Assembly: GCF_042678405.1 (NCBI RefSeq)
Contig: NZ_JBHTLI010000003.1
Span: 186,001 to 250,000 of the forward strand
Origin: Salegentibacter_A chungangensis
GTDB lineage: Bacteria > Bacteroidota > Bacteroidia > Flavobacteriales > Flavobacteriaceae
DNA length: 64,000 nucleotides
Reading direction: 5' to 3'
Shown here: piece after piece, positions 9,235 to 18,493 of the stretch
Numbering within the stretch: the stretch's first letter is position 1
Layout: every line of letters begins with the position of its first letter
Made by a program: the position numbers and the translations under genes
The notes under the pieces: model-generated
What the model saw: the letters and a program-made list of their open reading frames with translations, nothing else
Database searches by the model: none
What the model was told of the DNA's origin: nothing

Positions 9235-10439
9235 ATGGCTTCGCTTAATATATCCAGCGGATTCTCTTCTTCGCCTTCTAATTCTCTTTGTTCAGTTTCC
9301 TTTATCTCTTCTCTTTTGGCACTTACGCTAAGTATAATTCCCAGCGCCATACAAGTCATCCAGATCGAGGAACCACCACTACTTATTAGTGGAAGCGTTT
9401 GCCCCGTTACCGGAAAAAGCTCTACGGCCACCGCCATATTCACCAATGCCTGGAAGACTATAGGAATTCCCACTCCCATCACCACCAGTTTGCCGAAAAC
9501 CGTGTTCGCCTTGGTGGCAACAATTATTATCCGGAACAAAAGCATCAAATAGGCCAGCATTACTCCAAAAGCTCCAATCAACCCCATCTCTTCCACGATT
9601 ATCGCATAGATAAAGTCGGAAGAAGACTGAGGGAGAAAATTCCTCTGCACACTCTTACCAATCCCGGTACCTGCAACCCCTCCACGGGCTATAGCGATCT
9701 TGGCCTTTTCTATCTGGTAATCGGCTTCGGTATCTTCATCATTCGCAAAATTCTGGATCCTGCTCGCCCAGGTATCTACCCTGTTAGGCAATAATCCCGG
9801 GAATGCTTTTGCGGTAAGCACAAAAATGGACAGTACAACCAGTCCTGCACCAAGGATAGCTGCCAGGTATTTCAGCGGATATCCTCCTAAGAACATCAAC
9901 ACCAGCACCATAGCGAAAATGATGGCCGTTGTGGAAAAATTGGCCGGCAAAATTAGTATTAATACCGCACCCACAGGCAGCCAGAGCGGTAAAATTGTTT
10001 CTTTAAACGATATTTTTTTATCGGTGAGTTTAGACATATACCGGGCCACATAAACCATCAACACCACCGATGCGAGCGTAGATGACTGGAACGTAACGCC
10101 CAGGACCGGAATTTTTATCCACCGGCTGGCGTAAGCCCCGTCTATTACCGTGCCCTGAGCCATAGTATAGATCAGCAGCACAACCACTACCGGCAGCATC
10201 AAAATAGACAAGCCCCGGAAGTAGTGATACGGAATTTTATGCACCGCAAACAACAGGCAAAACCCGAGCAAAAGATGGAAGAAATGTACGATCAGGTATT
10301 TGAAAGTACTTCCGTCTCCATACAAATAGGCAATGTTGCTACTGGCACTGTACACCGGCAAAAAAGAAAATATTGCCAACAAACCGGCGGTAGCCCAGAT
10401 CACTTTATCTCCCTTAAGATTTGAAAAGATATTGCTCAT
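9231..10439 (-). CDS. ftsW: SEDS peptidoglycan polymerase FtsW
   Basis: Polytopic inner-membrane glycosyltransferase of the SEDS family that polymerises lipid II at the septum with its cognate PBP (ftsI, same operon). About ten hydrophobic helices can be seen. The SEDS signature around DFIYAIIVEEMGLIGA lies near residue 275, and the SSGGSS stretch is near residue 350. Position between murD and murG is the canonical ftsW place, which favours FtsW over RodA. The C-terminus is a short acidic cytoplasmic tail. Confidence 0.96.
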   Translation of the reverse strand: MSNIFSNLKGDKVIWATAGLLAIFSFLPVYSASSNIAYLYGDGSTFKYLIVHFFHLLLGFCLLFAVHKIPYHYFRGLSILMLPVVVVLLIYTMAQGTVIDGAYASRWIKIPVLGVTFQSSTLASVVLMVYVARYMSKLTDKKISFKETILPLWLPVGAVLILILPANFSTTAIIFAMVLVLMFLGGYPLKYLAAILGAGLVVLSIFVLTAKAFPGLLPNRVDTWASRIQNFANDEDTEADYQIEKAKIAIARGGVAGTGIGKSVQRNFLPQSSSDFIYAIIVEEMGLIGAFGVMLAYLMLLFRIIIVATKANTVFGKLVVMGVGIPIVFQALVNMAVAVELFPVTGQTLPLISSGGSSIWMTCMALGIILSVSAKREEIKETEQRELEGEEENPLDILSEAI

Positions 10440-10480
10440 TTGCGTTAACTGATTCCTGTCTTTACTCTGTTTTTTATATT

Positions 10481-11821
10481 CTAAAGATTCCTAACCGCCT
10501 CTTTGAACTGACGGCCGCGGTCTTCGTAATTCTCAAATAGGTCGAAACTTGCACAGGCCGGCGATAATAAAACCGCGTCTCCTTTTTCAGCAAGCCTGTA
10601 AGCCATTTTCACAGCTTCACCCATAGACTGGGTTTCAACAATTGCGTCTACACAGTTCCCGAACGAGTTCAGGATCTTTTGGTTATCAACGCCAAGGCAG
10701 ATAATGGCTTTCACCTTCTCGTTCACCAAAGGCAAAAGGTCATCATAAACATTCCCTTTATCGACACCGCCAACGATCCACACCGTCTCATTCTCCATAC
10801 TTTCCAAAGCATAATATGTGGCATTCACATTGGTTGCCTTAGAATCATTTATGTACTGAACGTTATTGATCTTCAACACTTTTTCAAGTCGGTGTTCCAC
10901 TCCCTGAAAATTCTCCATGCTCTCACGAATCGTTTCTTTCCTGATTCGTAACAACTGAGCCACGGTGGCCGCAGCCATTGCGTTTTTAGTGTTGTGTTTC
11001 CCCTGAAGGGTTAAATCTGATGTTGGCATATTAAACTCTGTGTTATTTATTTTTACTACAATATTCTCTTCTTTTAAATAAGCGCCGTCTTTCTGCTTCT
11101 CCTGAAGCGAATACGGCAGTTGCCTGGGTTGTACAGTATTTTCTTTTATCCAGTCTGTTATATTTTCATCATCGGCATCATATATAAAATGATCTGATGC
11201 TGTTTGATTCATTATTATTCTGAATTTCGACGCTCTGTATTTATCGAAACTGTTTTCATATCGGTCCAGATGATCGGGAGTGATACTGGTCAAAACCGCA
11301 ATATCCGGTCTGAAATCCACAATCCCGTCCAGCTGAAAACTACTGAGCTCCAGCACATACCAGTCTACCTTGGTTTCGGCCACCTGCTTTGCAAAACTAT
11401 CCCCTACATTTCCTGCCATTCCTGCGTTGATATTCGCGCTTTTCAGGATATGATAGATGAACTTGGTAGTGGTGGTCTTCCCGTTACTGCCGGTCACCCC
11501 AATGATCTTAGCCGAAGTGAACGCCGAAGCGAATTCAATTTCGGAGATCACGGGAATCCCTTTTGCAACGAGCTTCCTGACAATTGGAACGGTCTCGGGA
11601 ATCCCGGGACTCTTCATCACCACTTCTGCTTTCAGGATCTCAGCCTCGGTGTGCTGTTGCTCCTCCCATTCAACCTCAATATGTTCAAGAACTTCCTTGT
11701 ACTTATCTTTTATCTTTCCCTTATCGGAAACAAATACTTTATAGCCTTCTTTTTTGGCCAGAATAGCAGTCCCTACACCACTTTCTCCTCCTCCCAGTAT
11801 TACTATTCTTTTCTTTGCCAC
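10481..11821 (-). CDS. murD: UDP-N-acetylmuramoyl-L-alanine--D-glutamate ligase MurD
   Basis: Cytoplasmic ligase adding D-glutamate to the stem peptide. The N-terminal Rossmann-like motif is GGGESGVGTA (10-19), the ATP loop GSNGKTTT is at residues 111-118, and the middle domain has the HLDRYENSFDKY segment. The length of 446 is normal. The 41-bp gap to ftsW is the largest within the upstream half of the cluster and holds no visible signal. Confidence 0.98.
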   Translation of the reverse strand: MAKKRIVILGGGESGVGTAILAKKEGYKVFVSDKGKIKDKYKEVLEHIEVEWEEQQHTEAEILKAEVVMKSPGIPETVPIVRKLVAKGIPVISEIEFASAFTSAKIIGVTGSNGKTTTTKFIYHILKSANINAGMAGNVGDSFAKQVAETKVDWYVLELSSFQLDGIVDFRPDIAVLTSITPDHLDRYENSFDKYRASKFRIIMNQTASDHFIYDADDENITDWIKENTVQPRQLPYSLQEKQKDGAYLKEENIVVKINNTEFNMPTSDLTLQGKHNTKNAMAAATVAQLLRIRKETIRESMENFQGVEHRLEKVLKINNVQYINDSKATNVNATYYALESMENETVWIVGGVDKGNVYDDLLPLVNEKVKAIICLGVDNQKILNSFGNCVDAIVETQSMGEAVKMAYRLAEKGDAVLLSPACASFDLFENYEDRGRQFKEAVRNL

Positions 11822-11833
11822 GGCCGTGATATT

Positions 11834-13060
11834 TTATCTCACCTTAAGGGTGATTATGGTCACGATTGCAAGAAATATCGCCACGATCCAGAACCTTACC
11901 ACGATCTTGCTTTCGTGATAGCCCTTTTTCTGATAATGGTGATGCAAAGGAGACATCAGGAAAATCCTGCGGCCTACCCCGTATTTTCTCTTGGTGATCT
12001 TAAACCAGGCTACCTGGAGTACCACCGACAAGTTCTCTATCAAAAAGATTCCGCATAAGATCGGAATCAGTAGTTCTTTTCGTGTTGCTATGGCCAGTAC
12101 AGCGATAATCCCTCCTATGGTAAGGCTCCCTGTATCTCCCATAAAAACCTGGGCCGGGAAAGTGTTATACCAAAGGAATCCCACGAGGGCACCTGCAAAA
12201 GCCGTAATAAAAATGGTCATCTCCCCGGATCTTGGGATATACATTATGTTCAGATAATCTGAGAAAATAATGTTACCAGACACCCAGGCAAACAGCCCCA
12301 GTGTCAGGACAATTATAGCGGAAGACCCCGCCGCAAGACCATCTATCCCGTCGGTAAGATTAGCCCCATTTGAGACTGCGGTTACTATGAATATCACGAT
12401 CGGGATAAAGATCAGCCAGGCATAATCCTTAAGGTCTTTATCGATCCAGGTGATAAGGCTGGCATAATCGAATTCGTTGTTTTTTACAAAAGGTATGGTG
12501 GTAGTGGTCGTCTTCAGCTCCGGCCCCATTTCACGCAACTCACCCGGCGCAAGGACTTCCTGCTTTGCCTTACTTGCTTCTTCCTTCACCGTAATCCCGG
12601 GATGAAAATACATTGTACAGCCAACGATAAGCCCAAGACCAACCTGAGCGATCACTTTGAATTTTCCCTGGAGTCCCTCCTTATCCTTTTTGAAGGTCTT
12701 GATGTAGTCATCCAAAAACCCGATAGCCCCCATCCAAAGCGTGGTTACTATGAGCACGATAACATAAATATTTTCAAGCTTCGCAAACAGCAACACCGGG
12801 ATAAGGGTCGAAATGATAATGATAACCCCTCCCATTGTCGGTGTACCCGCCTTTTCTGACTGCCCCTTTAATCCAAGTTCTCTTACGCTTTCACCAACCT
12901 GCTTCGCAAGCAGGTAATTGATGATCTTCTTACCATAAATAGTAGAGATAAGAAGTGACAAAATAATAGCCATAGCCGACCGGAAGGACAGATACTCAAA
13001 CAACTGAGCTCCGGGGAACTGATATTCTGCTTCTAAAAACTGAAATAAATAATAAAGCAT
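11834..13060 (-). CDS. mraY: Phospho-MurNAc-pentapeptide transferase MraY
   Basis: Integral membrane enzyme that forms lipid I from UDP-MurNAc-pentapeptide and undecaprenyl phosphate. Catalytic segments visible are GFLDDYIK, NLTDGIDGLA and the HHH-containing SPLHHHYQKKG. It has about 408 residues against 360 in E. coli. The extra residues form a polar insertion near residues 165-215 between transmembrane helices, typical of Bacteroidota MraY. It lies 16 bp after murE, with murF missing from the usual place between them. Confidence 0.98.
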   Translation of the reverse strand: MLYYLFQFLEAEYQFPGAQLFEYLSFRSAMAIILSLLISTIYGKKIINYLLAKQVGESVRELGLKGQSEKAGTPTMGGVIIIISTLIPVLLFAKLENIYVIVLIVTTLWMGAIGFLDDYIKTFKKDKEGLQGKFKVIAQVGLGLIVGCTMYFHPGITVKEEASKAKQEVLAPGELREMGPELKTTTTTIPFVKNNEFDYASLITWIDKDLKDYAWLIFIPIVIFIVTAVSNGANLTDGIDGLAAGSSAIIVLTLGLFAWVSGNIIFSDYLNIMYIPRSGEMTIFITAFAGALVGFLWYNTFPAQVFMGDTGSLTIGGIIAVLAIATRKELLIPILCGIFLIENLSVVLQVAWFKITKRKYGVGRRIFLMSPLHHHYQKKGYHESKIVVRFWIVAIFLAIVTIITLKVR

Positions 13061-13076
13061 ACTTTCTAGCTGTTGG

Positions 13077-14543
13077 CTACTTGTTTAATTGTTTCAAAAA
13101 TTCGTTTACGATCTTGAGATCATCAAAATCAAATCGTTCTCCGTTTATTTCCTGGTAGGTTTCGTGACCTTTCCCGGCAATAAGGATAATATCATTAGCT
13201 TCGGCCAGCTGGCAGGCGGTCTTGATTGCCTGTTTCCTGTTCGTGACCGACATTACTTTTTTAAAATTCTGAGGCTGCACCCCGGCTTCCACATCTTCAA
13301 TAATCGCATCGGGATCTTCGGTTCGCGGATTATCGCTGGTAAAGATCACCTTGGTGCTTAAAGCCGAAGCGATATGCCCCATCTTTGGCCTCTTGGTGGT
13401 ATCCCTGTCTCCGCCGCATCCAACAACCGTGATCAGTTTTTCATTATTGGTCCTGATACTGTTGATTGTTTCCAGTACATTTTTTAGTGCATCGGGAGTA
13501 TGGGCATAATCCACAATGGCAGTGATCTTTTCATTTGGCGAGATCACATACTGAAACCTTCCGTTAACCGAATTAAGCTCACTAATAAGCTTCAGGCTTT
13601 CTAAGGTTTCCAGACCTAAAAGTTCTGCAGCGGCATAGATCGCCAGTATATTATAAGCGTTGAAGTTCCCGATCAGCTTGGACCAGACTTCCTGGTCGTT
13701 CACCTTCAGCAATAATCCGGTAAACTGGTTTTCCAGGATCTGGGCCTTATAATCTGCATAAGATTTAAGGGCGTAAGTATATTTTTTCGCTTTTGTATTC
13801 TGAAGCATTACCAGGCCATTCTTATCGTCCACATTCACAAGGGCGAATGCCGAAGCCGGCAACTCATCAAAAAAACGTTTCTTAACATCACGGTATTCCG
13901 CAAAATCTTTGTGATAGTCCAAATGGTCGTGAGAAAGATTGGTAAAGATCCCTCCCGCAAACTGAAGTGCAGTTGTACGGTGCTGATCTATCCCGTGGGA
14001 ACTCACTTCCATAAAGCAGAATTCCACCCCGGCATCATTCATCTGTTTCAGATAAGAATTTATCGTCACCGAATCTGGTGTGGTTCGAATAGCTTCAAAA
14101 GCATCATTCCCCACCATTACCTTTACCGTTGAAAGCAGACCTACCTTATAACCGGCCTTCGTAAAAAGATCATATAAAAGCGTGGCAATGGTAGTTTTCC
14201 CATTGGTACCGGTAACTCCTACTAGCTTCAGCTTTTCTGAGGGATTATCGAAGTAATTGGCCGCCATAAAAGCAAGGGCCTTCTTGGTATCGGCAACCTG
14301 AACATAAGTAACCCCATTTACCTGCACCTCGGGCAGTTCTTCACAAACCACCACCAGCGCTCCTTTATCGACCGCTGTTTTTATAAATTCATGTCCGTCA
14401 GACGCAGTTCCCCTAATAGCCACAAAAACATCATTCAACTCCACTTCCCGGGAATCGAACCTGATGTTATTCACGGCTACCGAAGTATTTCCCACAACGG
14501 TCTCCAGCTTCACTCTGTATAATATGTCTTTTAGGACTATCAA
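13077..14543 (-). CDS. murE: UDP-MurNAc-tripeptide synthetase MurE
   Basis: Cytoplasmic ligase that adds the third stem residue. The ATP loop GTNGKTT is at residues 112-118. The C-terminal substrate-selecting motif reads DNPR (in SDNPRTEDP), the form found in meso-diaminopimelate-adding enzymes rather than lysine-adding ones, so the peptidoglycan is predicted to contain meso-DAP. It overlaps ftsI by 4 bp. Confidence 0.98.
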   Translation of the reverse strand: MIVLKDILYRVKLETVVGNTSVAVNNIRFDSREVELNDVFVAIRGTASDGHEFIKTAVDKGALVVVCEELPEVQVNGVTYVQVADTKKALAFMAANYFDNPSEKLKLVGVTGTNGKTTIATLLYDLFTKAGYKVGLLSTVKVMVGNDAFEAIRTTPDSVTINSYLKQMNDAGVEFCFMEVSSHGIDQHRTTALQFAGGIFTNLSHDHLDYHKDFAEYRDVKKRFFDELPASAFALVNVDDKNGLVMLQNTKAKKYTYALKSYADYKAQILENQFTGLLLKVNDQEVWSKLIGNFNAYNILAIYAAAELLGLETLESLKLISELNSVNGRFQYVISPNEKITAIVDYAHTPDALKNVLETINSIRTNNEKLITVVGCGGDRDTTKRPKMGHIASALSTKVIFTSDNPRTEDPDAIIEDVEAGVQPQNFKKVMSVTNRKQAIKTACQLAEANDIILIAGKGHETYQEINGERFDFDDLKIVNEFLKQLNK

Positions 14544-16531
14544 CTCAATTTTAGATTTACTCTTTGTTTATCATCAATTTTTCTTCCTGCCGCAACCGAC
14601 TGACTTCTGACCACTCCGTCTCCGTTGATCTCCACCCGAAGGCCCAGGTTCTCCAAAAGAGAAACCGCATCCATAGCCGGCATCCCTACCACATCTGGCA
14701 TTAGCACCTTATCTTTTTGAAGGAGGGTATAATACTTATCAAAATCCTTTGAGACCTTATCATTCTGCACTTCAAGTGAAGGCAGCTCATCCATAATAGG
14801 AGTATCGGTATATATCTTTTGGGCGATCTGCTTAAACACCGGTGCCGCCACTATATTTCCGTAATACCCCTTTCTTGTGTTTGGCTTGTGAATTACCACT
14901 ATACAGGAATATTTCGGGTTTTCAGCCGGGAAATAACCCGCAAAAGACGCAATATAGCGCCCCGATTCTATCCAGTATTCGGTTTGGCAGGTCCCCGTTT
15001 TACCAGCCATAGAAAAGTTTGGGGTGTAAATATTCTCAGCAGTTCCCCGTTCCACGGTGTGCTTCATCATATCCCTTACTTTTCTTGCCGTTTCAGGAGA
15101 ACAAACCGAAGGGTTCATTACCTGCTTTTCCCGCTTAAGAATGGTTTTATCCCATTCCTTAACTTCTTTAATAAATCTAGGCTTCACCATCTCACCATCG
15201 TTGGCGATAGCATTATAGAAAGTGAGGGTTTGCAAAGGAGTCATTGACACCCCGTAACCGAATGCCATCCAGGGCAAACTAAGGCCATTCCAATTCTTAT
15301 CATCAGGATGCGTAATTCTCGGGCTGCCTTCTCCTTTTATTTCAAGCCCAATTTTTTTATTCAGCCCCATATCATAAAGACGGTCAACAAATTTGGACGG
15401 ATCGTCCTTATAACCCTGGGTGATCATTTTCGTAAATGCAGTATTGGAAGAAAGCTCGAATGCTCTTGCAGCAGAGATCTTCCCGTAGCCCCCGCGGCGG
15501 GAATCCCTCACCGAACGGCCATAGAACTTCACCACCCCGTTCTCCGTATCAACAACCTGACTGGTATCTACCACATTATCTTCCAATGCGGCCACCATAG
15601 CCATCAGCTTAAAGGTTGAACCCGGCTCGTGAGACTCATATACAGCATAGTTCCTTTTTTCGAAATAAGTTCCTTCATCGGTACGGCCAAGGTTTGACAT
15701 CGCTTTGATCTCTCCTGTCTCGGTCTCCATTACCACCACGGTTCCGTGGTCAGCCTCAAAATATTCCAGCTGACTCAATAATGCGTGATGCGCGATATCC
15801 TGGATATTAACATCAATGGTAGAGATCACATCATATCCATCCTTGGGCTCTACCTCGTTATTATCACTAATAGGCTTCCACTGCCCTTTCGCTATCTTTT
15901 GTTTCAGCCTGTGACCGTCAGTTCCTCTCAGGTAAGAACTAAAAGCGCCTTCCAAACCAACGCGGGTAAAATATCCGTTCTCGTCCTTTCGCTCATAACC
16001 AACCGTTCTCTCTCCCATCTTGCCGAGCGGATGCTCACGAACGGTTCGTTGCTCCACGATAAGACCACCTTTATAAGCTCCCAGCTCGAACATTGGAAAA
16101 TTTTTCACCTTCATATACTCTGAATAACCCAGATTTTGGGCGATAAGAAGATAACGCTGCCCGTGAGCCCTCGCAGTTCTTAATTTTTGAGAATAATATC
16201 CGGCCGACCTTCCGAACATATCAGACAGTTCTTTTGCCAGCGCCGAAATATTCGCTTCAAAATCTTTATCTGAAACGGTAACGGCATCGAATCTTATATC
16301 GTATTTAGGAACTGATGTTGCCAGAAGACTTCCGTTCACATCATAAAGATTCCCGCGGTTAGCAGGAATTTTAAAGTTTCGGTATGTACGCTCTTCAGCA
16401 AGCTGCTTATAGTGCTCCCCGTCCACAAACTGAATATCGATAAGCTTCACCCCAACCGCCATAGCGAACAGGAACAACAATGCACCCACAAAGTACAAAC
16501 GGTTCAATATGTTCTTTTCGGTCGTAGCCAT
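14540..16531 (-). CDS. ftsI: Division-specific class B penicillin-binding protein with PASTA domain
   Basis: Septal transpeptidase (PBP3/FtsI type) anchored by one N-terminal transmembrane helix (about residues 12-30). A dimerisation domain is followed by the transpeptidase domain, with active-site STFK at 305-308, SSN at 361-363 and KTGT at 511-514. One PASTA domain occupies the last 60 residues; E. coli FtsI lacks this. The gene starts immediately after the ftsL stop codon and overlaps murE by 4 bp. Neighbouring ftsW is its expected SEDS partner. Confidence 0.97.
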   Translation of the reverse strand: MATTEKNILNRLYFVGALLFLFAMAVGVKLIDIQFVDGEHYKQLAEERTYRNFKIPANRGNLYDVNGSLLATSVPKYDIRFDAVTVSDKDFEANISALAKELSDMFGRSAGYYSQKLRTARAHGQRYLLIAQNLGYSEYMKVKNFPMFELGAYKGGLIVEQRTVREHPLGKMGERTVGYERKDENGYFTRVGLEGAFSSYLRGTDGHRLKQKIAKGQWKPISDNNEVEPKDGYDVISTIDVNIQDIAHHALLSQLEYFEADHGTVVVMETETGEIKAMSNLGRTDEGTYFEKRNYAVYESHEPGSTFKLMAMVAALEDNVVDTSQVVDTENGVVKFYGRSVRDSRRGGYGKISAARAFELSSNTAFTKMITQGYKDDPSKFVDRLYDMGLNKKIGLEIKGEGSPRITHPDDKNWNGLSLPWMAFGYGVSMTPLQTLTFYNAIANDGEMVKPRFIKEVKEWDKTILKREKQVMNPSVCSPETARKVRDMMKHTVERGTAENIYTPNFSMAGKTGTCQTEYWIESGRYIASFAGYFPAENPKYSCIVVIHKPNTRKGYYGNIVAAPVFKQIAQKIYTDTPIMDELPSLEVQNDKVSKDFDKYYTLLQKDKVLMPDVVGMPAMDAVSLLENLGLRVEINGDGVVRSQSVAAGRKIDDKQRVNLKLS

Positions 16532-16849
16532 CTACTCGCTTATATTCACTTTAATTTTATATGGAGGATTCTCAGAAGGAATGATCCCTCTGGACTTTAG
16601 TTTTCTCTTTAAGGTAGACTCCATTTTGATCTGCATTAAGGCAGACCTCCTGTCTACAAACTCACTTCGCAACTCACGAACCTCTTCGTGCAATTGTGCA
16701 ATCCTGTGCACTTTACGCTCCGCACTATGAGAACTGGCGATCATAATAATGGCCAGCAGGGTACAGAAAACAATAAACCGCCAGTTATTAACGGCGTCCC
16801 TGCTAATCAAAAAATTAGCCCGAAGTAAATTGTAAAAGCCTTGCTTCAT
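16532..16849 (-). CDS. ftsL: FtsL-like cell division protein
   Basis: A 105-residue bitopic protein with a single transmembrane helix (about residues 24-41). A periplasmic Glu/Arg/Leu-rich heptad segment follows, expected to form a coiled coil with FtsB/FtsQ-type partners. The assignment rests mainly on topology, size and position between rsmH and ftsI, as sequences of this family hardly align across phyla. It abuts ftsI without spacing and follows rsmH by 4 bp. Confidence 0.85.
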   Translation of the reverse strand: MKQGFYNLLRANFLISRDAVNNWRFIVFCTLLAIIMIASSHSAERKVHRIAQLHEEVRELRSEFVDRRSALMQIKMESTLKRKLKSRGIIPSENPPYKIKVNISE

Positions 16850-16853
16850 ATAA

Positions 16854-17750
16854 TTACAATTTCACTGCTACGCGCAGCTTGGCACTTCTTGCCCTGTTGT
16901 TCTCTTTTATTTCTTCAGCCGAAGGAACTATTAGCCCTCCAAGCTTTTTAAACGGAACCGAAATATTTCCGAAGAAATCCTTCTCCGCCTCTCCTTCAAA
17001 TTTTCCGCTTCTTATATATCTTTTTACCAGCCTGTCCTCCAAAGAATGGTATGAGATAAGACTTATTCTCCCACCTTTCACCACCAGCTCTTCGGTTTGC
17101 AGAAGGAATTCCTTCAAAACCTCGATCTCCTGGTTCACCTCTATACGAATAGCCTGATAGATCTGGGCTAAAATCTTATTCTCCTTACCCTTAAAAAGCA
17201 CCGGTTTCAGCAATTCATTCAGCTGCTCGCTGCTCTCTATAGGCGCATTCTGGCGTTCTTCAACAATAATCCTGGCCAGTTTTGGTGCATTCTTGAGATC
17301 GGCATAATCGTAGAACATTTTCTTCAACTTCTCTTCATCATACTCGTTGACCACCTCATAGGCACTTAGGCTTCCACCCTGATCCATTCTCATATCCAGC
17401 TTCGCATCAAAACGGGTAGAAAAACCTCTTTCAGCTTCATTGAACTGATGAGAGGAAACCCCAAAATCACCAAGAATTCCGTCAACCTTACGAACCCCGT
17501 AAAACCTCAGAAACCTTTTAACAAAACGAAAATTCTCGTTGATAAGCGTGAACCTCGGATCTTCGATTTTATTCTCAAGCGCATCCTTATCCTGATCGAA
17601 AGCATACAGCTTTCCTTCAGGTCCAAGCCTTTTCAGGATCTCACGGGAATGCCCGCCACCACCAAAGGTGACATCAACATAAACCCCGCCTTCCTTTATA
17701 TTAAGACCGTCTACAGATTCTTTTAATAATACCGGATTATGATATTCCAT
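16854..17750 (-). CDS. rsmH: 16S rRNA m4C1402 methyltransferase RsmH (MraW)
   Basis: S-adenosylmethionine-dependent enzyme that N4-methylates C1402 in the ribosomal P site. The SAM-binding loop is TFGGGGHSREIL near residues 29-40, and the conserved FGVSSHQ and ISYHSLEDRLVK segments are present. The length of 298 is normal. Its start overlaps mraZ by 14 bp, and it is the second gene of the dcw cluster. Confidence 0.98.
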   Translation of the reverse strand: MEYHNPVLLKESVDGLNIKEGGVYVDVTFGGGGHSREILKRLGPEGKLYAFDQDKDALENKIEDPRFTLINENFRFVKRFLRFYGVRKVDGILGDFGVSSHQFNEAERGFSTRFDAKLDMRMDQGGSLSAYEVVNEYDEEKLKKMFYDYADLKNAPKLARIIVEERQNAPIESSEQLNELLKPVLFKGKENKILAQIYQAIRIEVNQEIEVLKEFLLQTEELVVKGGRISLISYHSLEDRLVKRYIRSGKFEGEAEKDFFGNISVPFKKLGGLIVPSAEEIKENNRARSAKLRVAVKL

Positions 17751-18204
17751 CTAAATCGTCATTTCCCATCACCTCTTCTGCCAGATCTGCAAAATCATCA
17801 GAAGCTTCATCAATGGCATTTTCATATTTATCCTTGTCCCACACTTCAATTATATTAATAGCCGAAGAGAGCACTATTTCCTTACTGATGCCCGCAAAAG
17901 CCACAAGGTCTTTAGGGATCAGCAATCTGCCGTTGGCATCAACCTCAACGGTTTTAACCCCGGCTGTAAATCGCCTGATAAAATCGTTATTCTTCTTTTT
18001 GAAGCGGTTAAGGCCGTTAACTTTCTTCATTAACGCATCCCATTCTTCCATAGGATACAGTTCAAGACAAGGCTGAAAAACCGATCGTTTAAGCACAAAT
18101 CCTCCCTGCAACATAGGCGCAAGCTGCTTCTTCAACGCCGAAGGAACCATTAAACGACCCTTGGCATCAACTTTACACTCGTATGTTCCAATAAGATTTA
18201 CCAC
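17737..18204 (-). CDS. mraZ: Transcriptional regulator MraZ
   Basis: AbrB/SpoVT-like DNA-binding protein that represses the dcw operon in other bacteria. Two tandem MraZ domains carry the DAKGRLMVPSALK motif near residues 12-24 and VDANGRLLIPKDL about 75 residues later. I chose the GTG at 18204, giving 155 residues that begin VNLIGTYECK as in relatives. The longer open frame, starting with GTG at 18255, would begin upstream of the predicted promoter. Three GTGGT repeats just upstream are a probable autoregulatory operator, and the chosen start codon itself lies in a fourth GTGGTAA. Confidence 0.95.
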   Translation of the reverse strand: MVNLIGTYECKVDAKGRLMVPSALKKQLAPMLQGGFVLKRSVFQPCLELYPMEEWDALMKKVNGLNRFKKKNNDFIRRFTAGVKTVEVDANGRLLIPKDLVAFAGISKEIVLSSAINIIEVWDKDKYENAIDEASDDFADLAEEVMGNDDLDGIS

Positions 18205-18221
18205 CTCTTTTTTAATTAAGT

Positions 18222-18229
18222 CAAATATA
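18222..18229 (-). promoter_or_regulatory. Promoter -7 box of the dcw operon
   Basis: On the minus strand the box reads TATATTTG, an exact match to the Bacteroidota TAnnTTTG consensus, 17 bp upstream of the mraZ GTG. A TTG occurs 15 bp further upstream, closer than the usual 19-21 bp, and the MraZ repeats occupy the place of the -33 element. Confidence 0.7.
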
Positions 18230-18240
18230 TTGAAAATATT

Positions 18241-18265
18241 ACCACAATTTACCACTTTTTACCAC
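18241..18265 (-). promoter_or_regulatory. MraZ operator: three GTGGT repeats with 10-bp period
   Basis: Read on the minus strand, GTGGT occurs at 18265-18261, 18255-18251 and 18245-18241, exactly 10 bp apart and therefore on one face of the helix. Known MraZ sites in E. coli (TGGGN repeats, 10-bp period) and Mollicutes (AAAGTG-type repeats) have the same design. The array lies just upstream of the -7 box, where bound protein would block RNA polymerase. Confidence 0.8.
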
Positions 18266-18460
18266 TTTGTTGATAAGTTTCTGCTTTCTATGTAACTGAA
18301 ACCCTTCTCAGTAGAGCTACAACTCTATATTTCAAGGCTTTGATTTTAGTGGGAAATTATGAATGATTTTCATCAACAAATCCAATAAAATCACATAGGA
18401 AAGCTTTAACCAAAAGGCTTTGCGATTACTCAAAAATGATTATACTTGTAACGAATTCGC

Positions 18461-18468
18461 TATATTTG
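18461..18468 (+). promoter_or_regulatory. Promoter -7 box of the hydrolase-engB operon
   Basis: TATATTTG, an exact TAnnTTTG match 25 bp upstream of the ATG. A clear -33 TTTG at the right spacing is not visible. Confidence 0.6.
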
Positions 18469-18493
18469 CGATTGCTAACCGCAAAGGGTATCA

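Noticed and set aside
11204..12058. A 284-codon open frame on the plus strand opposite murD and mraY
   Set aside because: It is antisense to two highly conserved genes, its translation has no family resemblance, and it has no promoter; a frame shadow.
18205..18255. An upstream GTG as the mraZ start
   Set aside because: It would lie upstream of the -7 box and inside the operator, and would add 17 residues not found in relatives.
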